Assembly (NCBI GenBank): GCA_005408345.1
Contig: SEMN01000348.1
Location: 186,001-250,000 of the forward strand
Length of the DNA: 64,000 nt
DNA from: Macquaria australasica
Lineage: Eukaryota; Chordata; Actinopteri; Centrarchiformes; Percichthyidae
Reading direction: 5' to 3'
This document shows positions 57,701-64,000 of this stretch, piece by piece; position 1 is the stretch's first letter; every line of letters starts with the position of its first letter. The translations under genes and the position numbers were made by a program. The notes below the pieces were generated by a model. It ran no database searches. It saw only the letters and a program-made list of their open reading frames with translations, and had not been told where the DNA came from.

Positions 57701-59976
57701 CAGCAATGCACCGAGAGAAAATTGACACATGTTCTGGGAAAAGGGCACAACATGCTGTTTTCTCTTTAAGTTTAGGTAATTGTGGTTAAAATCAATCTGC
57801 AATCTTTTCTTAAAACCTACTGTAGGAGGGCAACAGTCTAGCCACCTACTTTGTAAGAGACATGATCTGACTATGCTGATAATTCCCACAGTCAGTCTGT
57901 TTTTATTCCTCAAATAAAATGCCAGAGGAGAGGAGTCCATCCCTCAGTCTGTGTCTTTGTTCCTCATTTCTCTCAGGACCTGATGGAGTTCCTGAATGCT
58001 AACAGCACAGAGTGCTCTGTGGTGCTGTTCTACACCACCTGGTGCCAGTTCTCAGCCAGCCTGGCACCTCACTTCAACGCCCTGCCCCGAGTCTTTCCCA
58101 GCATGCACTTCCTGGCACTGGATGCCTCGCAGCACAGCAGGTGAATAGTCATGTTTTATGGTATTAATGTGTATCACCCCTCCCTCTGTGAAAGCCCACT
58201 TTAAAGGGGCATTAAGAGATTTCTGATGTTTATTACCCTTTGTGGTCTGTGGCTCAGGTAACATCAGCCTCTATCTGGTATAAATACAACTCAGTTTTAT
58301 TAGCAACTAGTAAACTAGCTAATTAGATTAGGGAAAAAATATAAAGTATGTATGTGTGTGAGCAAAAATACAAACTGTAAAACAGGATTTTCTTCATGCT
58401 TTGGGGCGTTCATAATCTTACTTAAAGCAACTTTGTTTCCCAAAAACTGTCTGTAACCTTGTGCCTTTTTGGCTTGTGACCCCCTAAAATAAAGCAATGT
58501 TAGCTTTGCTTTCAAACAATAAAAACAAAGCTAACTGTACATTGAGATACCAAGGAAATCCAAAGTTTGTAAAGTTTAAAATGTTCAGACAAATGTTTTG
58601 ATTTCATTCTATAATATGTATGTACATGTATGTGAAAAACATTAGAAACGCACTCGAATATAATGCAGATCAATACAGCATCATTACTAACTACAGCCTC
58701 AAAAACACCACTGAGTTCAATCAACACCCTTTTGTAAGAGTCTCAACCAAAACTGAACATTGTAATGTTTATATTTAGTTTAGATTGATTATTGTGTATA
58801 TTAGACCAGATCAGTAACTCAGGTGAACATCTAATAACTGAATCGTCATGTCTTGCCTGTCTCTTCATCTTCCACCAGCCTCTCCACGAGGTTTGGGACC
58901 GTGGCAGTGCCCAACATCCTGCTGTTCCAGGGGGCCAAGCCCATGGCTCGCTTCAACCACACTGACAGAACGCTGGAGACGCTCACCTCCTTCATCGCTA
59001 ACCAGACAGGTACAGGAAACAGTGGCAAAATAATGCTGTTTTTATGTTTAAGACGTCACCATAAACGATTCTAAAGACTGTTAGAAATGTGTTCACTTGT
59101 TGCAAGTTCAGCTTTCTCTGGATAGAGCGCTCACTCGCAGCTTTTTTAGTTTTCATGTTAGTGACCACACTTGATGAAATAATAATTTTGACAGTAAGGT
59201 AAATCCACTTGTTCTCGGGGACAGGGGTTAGGACATTCCTCTGCTTCTGTTGGTGGAAAACCCTGTGTGCAGTCATTTAAAACATTTTGTAGGTGCTGAA
59301 TAAATGAAGAAAGCAGGAAATTCCCTTTGGATCACATGTCATTCAAATTGATGTCTCTATTGAATTTGTCATGTTTGCGAAGGTTGATTTAAGTACAACA
59401 GCGCCTGAATATCTGACACCTGACTTCTCAGAATCCCCCACAAAATTCAGTGGGCATTAATCAGAATATTTACAAAAAAATAAAAATAAAATATATCTTA
59501 TCATGTGTTTGTTTTTATGTTATCACTCAGTGGTTTTTGGTCTGGGGCTCAGGACTGGGCCCCCCAGGTAGTTGTACCTTTTTTTGGGACAGGAAAAAAT
59601 AGATTCCCTCTGTACAAACTAAATGTCATGTCTGTTTTCTTTCTGAATAGGTATTATTATTTTTTGCTTCTGACATCCTAAATAGTGTTCAGCCTGCAGG
59701 CTTAGTACAAGGGTTCTTCGGTTGCCATCAAAAAGATCTTTAAATCACATGTATTCCAACATTGCTCTACATATTCCAGGGTTTGAAATCGTCCCCGACA
59801 GAAACGTGATGGATGCAGACCTTCTCGGCCCCCTCCCCAGCATCCCGGTGAAGAGCATCGACTGGCTGCTGGTCTTCTCTGTCCTCTTCATCACAGGCTT
59901 CATTACGTACGCCATCCTGCGGACAGAGAGCATCCGCTGGCTCATACCGGGACAGGAGCACGAGCACCAGGACTGA
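54795..59976 (+). CDS. txndc15: Thioredoxin domain-containing protein 15
   Basis: Single-pass ER/ciliary membrane protein with a lumenal thioredoxin-like domain; the human gene is a Meckel-Gruber ciliopathy gene. Exons 54795-54891, 55750-56069, 57081-57227, 57977-58140, 58879-59009 and 59780-59976 (TGA 59974-59976) give 351 aa; human is about 360. Residues 1-32 look like a signal peptide (LPISYVLLFMLF). A poorly conserved acidic region covers about 33-140. The thioredoxin-like domain spans about 189-285, with CQFS (211-214) where classical thioredoxins have CxxC, and the cis-proline segment VAVPNILLF. A transmembrane helix at about 314-333 (WLLVFSVLFITGFITYAIL) precedes the conserved tail TESIRWLIPGQE. 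Exon 2 ends at a weak donor, CAG|gttact. Nearby genes fit the 5q31 order. Confidence 0.96.
56583..56953. mobile_element. Degenerate TIR element in txndc15 intron 2
   Basis: The ends TAGAGCTAAAATTATTAG and TTAGTTGTAGCCCTA are imperfect inverted repeats. Flanks ttctagat (56575-56582) and gtttagat (56954-56961) agree at 6 of 8 positions, compatible with an old 8-bp target-site duplication. The inside shares words with the fragments at 16290-16600, 18410-18480 and 27710-27765. It is a common non-autonomous DNA transposon family of fish. Confidence 0.6.
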
Positions 59977-60627
59977 AAACACACACGGACTGCAAGTCAT
60001 TGGATGTAAATGATTATTTGATAAACGCTTTAGTTTGTAATTCAAATTAACAGTTGCTAAGTTGCTTTCAAGTGTTGGATGAGCAAAATAAATGTATGTG
60101 AGCCATTGTGATTTATAATAAAGAAGATAATGATTTGGAGCTGTTAACATGTCAAGGCTGTGTTAGAGAAGTCAAAGCTATAGGCTTGTGTTTCTGTTTT
60201 CTCTGTAGTTTCTCGTCTATGCTTCTTATTAGATATTCCCTTTCAGCCATAATCCTGAAGTACAAAAAAAGCTGTCTTTATCAACAGTGGAGTGTAGTCC
60301 ACCAGAGTTTATCCACCTTTTTAAGCTGACATAAATGGTATTTGTCAAATGAATCATATTACATGCAATATGCAATAATATGCTACTGGGCATATCATTT
60401 TGTATTAATTTTGTCATGATCACTGACTTGAGGATAGGTTTGCAAGACCTCCATGTCACTGTATGATGACACATAGGAGTAGTCACTTTGGCACAACCAG
60501 GCTCCCATGGAAAATATGGGATTTTAATCAGGCAGTAAACTGAACAGCTATGGTAAAGTGTGAGAGTACACGCAGAGAGCAGAAGAGGTGGTAGTGGAGA
60601 AGGAGGACAGCTTACAAAGCGCTGGTT
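59977..60627 (+). other. txndc15 3'UTR and pcbd2 upstream region
   Basis: AATAAA occurs at about 60086-60091 (gcaaaataaatg) and a second signal (taataaag) near 60116, so the txndc15 3'UTR is probably about 130 bases. The rest, up to the pcbd2 ATG, has no recognised motif except a purine-rich run (60560-60610). Confidence 0.45.
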
Positions 60628-62074
60628 ATGTCTGGGTTAATGTTTACCCTGAGGACGAGCACTTCATGGCCCTGCAACCATATGCTCAGGCTGAGCCGTG
60701 TGCTTCTGCTGCCTCCGCTCTCCGGGAACAACTCTAAAATGGTGAGTGCTGCAGTGACAGCCAGTCTTTCAGCATTAGCATTCATAAGCATCTTATCTAC
60801 GTACTTCACACAAGGCTGGAGTTATGTACATGTGAGTGTAATCTCGTGAGACGAGCAAGAACTGTAAACTTGCAGGCTCTGAAATAGCAAGTGGCGATAG
60901 CCCCACGGAAGACGCGCCGCTTGTCGTATGAAAAAAAAAAAACGTACGCCGAATTCGATTCGAAACGCTCTGAATTAAATGTCTACATGGATACCTGCAA
61001 AGTGACACATGTATTAAGCAGCACTTGTGGTATTGTTGAATAGCTTAAGAGCTATTCTTTAAATCGGCGTAAATAGTTGGATGGATATAACTGACCAGAC
61101 AATATTAAGTTTAAATTTAAACTCTACAGGTTAATTCGTGCCCTTTCCTCCCGCACGTTTACTCGGCTAACGTCATTTGAGGCGAAGTTGTGTGAGCATT
61201 ATAATGTCATAAAGTTGAAGATTTAGACATTAAGTACTCATGTGTGGATTGTTAACGTGCCGAATTAAAGAGCGGACTGTAATACGTTTGGCAAGGGTTA
61301 AATTCATATTATTGTGAGTGTGAATTTGCAAATTAAGTAAGCCAAAATTAAACTGATTCAGAATTGGTAATTAAGTTTGGTGTGGTTTTTAAAATATATA
61401 GATGGCGATGACACGCAATTGAATATAGGTTTAGTTTTTGTTTGGCCATTGCCTGTTCGGTTACTATTTAGGCCTGCGTTAGTACTCGTTATTGGTGCTA
61501 GGCTGCCACCTTGCGGACGCAACACTAATAGCACTCAGGTAACTGCTGCAATGAATGTGACACCTGAATATATGAAACGCATCTCAAACTTTACATAAAA
61601 CCTGTGGTTACACGGTGGCAGTAAAGACTGAATCTGCACATTTGGATTAACCTTACTTAGTTACCTTGGGTTAGAAGAAATGAAAAATAAACACCAAGAA
61701 CCACTGATAATGATAATAAGGTGATTTGTCAGTTAAAATGTCAGTTTTAGAGATGTTTTACAACTGAAACAAAAACAACAGACAGTGTGTTTACTTATAA
61801 TACGGCTTACAGAGGACAACACATCAGCTGGAGAAAAGAGAATAAACACAGAATAAGTGCTTATTCCAATGTAACAATTACAACAAGAACAACAAAATGA
61901 TGTTGTACACATTCTGAGTTTTGTGTGTGTGTTTGTCTACAGTCGTCAGACTCCAGCTGGCTCTCCCCTGCAGACCGGGATCAGCTGGTGATGGAGCTCA
62001 GGGCCACAGGCTGGGTGGAGGTGGACGACCGCGATGCCATCTTCAAAGAGCTTCACTTTAAAACCTTTAATCAG
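60628..62074 (+). CDS. pcbd2: Pterin-4-alpha-carbinolamine dehydratase 2 (DCoH2), first two exons; gene continues right
   Basis: Dehydratase that recycles the oxidised tetrahydrobiopterin cofactor (4a-hydroxy form); PCBD proteins also bind the HNF1 dimerisation domain. Exon 1 (60628-60741, 38 codons) and exon 2 (61943-62074, 44 codons) join in phase 0 at KM|SSDSSWLS. Exon 2 carries the family's start (LSPADRDQLVMEL...GWVEVDDRDAIFKELHFKTFNQ). The catalytic HHPEW segment would be in the next exon, which I could not find before the window end. The first ATG (60628) gives a short basic, hydroxylated and hydrophobic leader that could target mitochondria. An in-frame ATG at 60682 (MLRLSRVLLL) is an equally credible start. 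PCBD2 rather than PCBD1 is inferred from neighbour txndc15 and the MSS junction. Confidence 0.9.
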
Positions 62075-64000
62075 GTGCGTGTGTGTGTGTGTTTGTATTT
62101 ATGTTGATGTTATGACATGTTAGAGCCCATATTAGACCTTTTGAGTTAAAGTGAGGTTATTTTGTCTCTTGCTTTGGTTTAGTTGAGGGTTCAGACTTGG
62201 GTTTAAGGCTAAGATTACAGTCAGGTATGTACTGTATAATCAGGTACAGTTAGATGTATCTGATTTCCTGTTCCCTGTTCCTGTCATGTGTACCATGTAT
62301 GCATTTACTATGTACAAAAACATAATGTTTGCCACGCCATCATTTCAAATAGAAGCTGTGTTGATGTGATTCAACTACTATGTAAATAAAAAGAAAATAG
62401 CACGCACAGAGATACACACACAGTAGGGCTGATTTAAGTTTCTGTCTTGAATAATATCAGAATTTCGCCATGTTGGCAGCACTAAAACATCTGAGTTCAC
62501 TGCTGTCATTAAATAACGTCAGTCAAGTAGCTAAAAGTGTAAGTAAAATAAATTTGTTCCTCAAATTATTGAGATTAACACTCATGACTAATCACCAGGA
62601 TCCCAATATCTGCATCACTGTGCAGCTCGTTAGTGTATATGGGTTTTTATTCAATTTATCATGAAAGAAAGAACACACACACACACACACACACAGGCAG
62701 CTGACATCTGCTTCAGTCTTTGTAGTATTTTATTCCAGACGGCCGGTAGAGTCTGCGATGAAACTCTCATTTAAAAGAAAAAAGTTTTTGTAGGAGTCTG
62801 CCGGCCTCTGTGCTCTGCTGCGGTCTTCAGGGGGCTGTTGTACGCTGGCTGGAGGTTTGTTTAATGGGGATCAGGACGCAGACCGCCAGACGCACGGCCA
62901 TCTCGCTAACCATCGGAAACACACAAATTCATCTGTGTTTATACGCTGATTGGTTGCAGGTGTAGCAGGGGGCAGGTTCCTCCTCTCTGCTTTCACTAAT
63001 TTCATTTGGTTCATGGTATTTTTTTTGTTCCTACCTGCAAAGTAAAGCACTGATGACAATTTAAAAGGTTGTTATTTATGAGAGAAGCCATTATTCCTAC
63101 TTATTGTCTGTGTTAATCACTGATCAATGGGGCTGTAACTAAGACAGATCATGCTGGGCACCTCACACCAAAAAACTGTGGAAAATGGTAATATTGAAAG
63201 CCGTAATAAAATTGTGTTACTGCATATGAAGCTGTGTGTTGCTATAAGTAATAATAGTCAAATAGTTTATATTTAAAGTAGCCCTCATTTAAATCACTTG
63301 AAAAACCAAATGGGCCGCTTTATCATATCTAAGCCTGGGTTTCCTTCAGCACTGGTGCAAATACAATACACCACACATACAAATACACACACACATACAA
63401 ATCATCCCTGTTTTTTAATTTCACAAAACTTCTGTTCTCAGAGCGTCAGTGTTTAACGTCGTCTCAGTACAAGCAGCTGAGCAACAATTACGCTCAAATA
63501 AAATACAAACTCAACAAAGTTATGATTCATTTCAGGAAATATTTGGTCAGAGACTAACTAAACCAAACTGTGAATCTAAATCATTCAATGACTTTTGAAA
63601 CTTGTCAGTTTTCGACACATTTCGGTCAGTAGATACTCAGCAAGTTGTGGGTTCGACACCCAGCCCTAATCACATCAGGACAGTTTAGGTAACGTCGGTC
63701 ATTTTCACTTCATTCTCACTTCATGTTGCTGAGGTCGGTGCCTCATGTAATTTGCGCCATTCGACATAAGATGTGTGTGCATCCTTCACATATTATTAAT
63801 GATTTCTTAATGATTTAAGTGCTTTTCAGGCCACACAAGGACAATGTACCTGAATTATTTAAATCAGAAACAAATGTGAAAAGTTCATAAAATGCTAAAA
63901 AAAATAGATACAAACTTTAAAAAGTGGGTTTTTAGTTGCTTTATATTTCATGTTGTCTTGTCTTAATACAATACTAATGTCCTCTTTATGTTTATTTTAT
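62075..64000 (+). other. pcbd2 intron 2, open at the right edge
   Basis: No exon encoding the expected [20 protein letters not shown] segment was found. It contains an (AC)n run at about 62673-62695 and a copy of the dispersed repeat of 39765-40065 at about 63447-63665 (gtcagtgtttaacgtcgtctcag ... gggttcgacacccagc). Confidence 0.55.

Noticed and set aside
62710..63060. Search for the third pcbd2 exon in the right-hand intron
   Set aside because: No acceptor followed by a frame encoding the expected FGFMSRV or HHPEW segment was found, so the exon is taken to lie beyond the window.

Overview
The window is vertebrate nuclear DNA, almost certainly from a percomorph-type teleost. The evidence is compact genes with short GT-AG introns, many CA/GT microsatellites, dispersed repeats of kinds familiar from fish genomes, and an array of intronless finTRIM/TRIM16-like genes. 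The gene order SEC24A - CAMLG - DDX46 - C5orf24 - TXNDC15 - PCBD2 matches the human 5q31.1 neighbourhood as I know it, so this is a deeply conserved syntenic block. The fish-specific difference is a TRIM array between C5orf24 and TXNDC15.

Layout. 1-12858 (+): the last 20 coding exons of sec24a (849 codons plus stop), entered from within the gene. 15916-18705 (+): camlg, 4 exons, 290 aa. 21736-34669 (+): ddx46, 23 coding exons, 1061 aa. About 35470-38373 (+): the C5orf24 homologue, with a noncoding first exon and a 207-aa single-exon CDS. 38374-44943: probable long 3'UTR, repeats and a small DNA transposon. 44944-53622 (-): three tandem TRIM units, giving an intact 556-aa gene, a broken middle copy and an intact 552-aa gene. 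54795-59976 (+): txndc15, 6 exons, 351 aa. 60628-62074 (+): the first two exons of pcbd2, which continues past the right edge. I joined exons by hand from splice sites, reading-frame continuity and recognised protein families; the frames close in every multi-exon gene.

The single-copy genes are housekeeping: COPII cargo selection (sec24a), tail-anchored protein insertion at the ER (camlg), U2 snRNP remodelling (ddx46), a small GRP-repeat protein (C5orf24), an ER/ciliary thioredoxin-like membrane protein (txndc15) and a pterin dehydratase/HNF1 cofactor (pcbd2). They look independently regulated. Their shared order appears to be inherited synteny rather than a pathway.

The most interesting part is the TRIM array. 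The three units share a nearly identical upstream region with TATA, STAT/GAS-like and ISRE-like motifs. The RING, B-box and coiled-coil parts are almost identical between the intact copies, while the PRY-SPRY recognition domain has diverged. The middle copy has lost about 700 bp and carries two consecutive stops, but keeps its promoter and a RING plus B-box1 reading frame. The flanking repeats preserve a readable history of two successive duplications.
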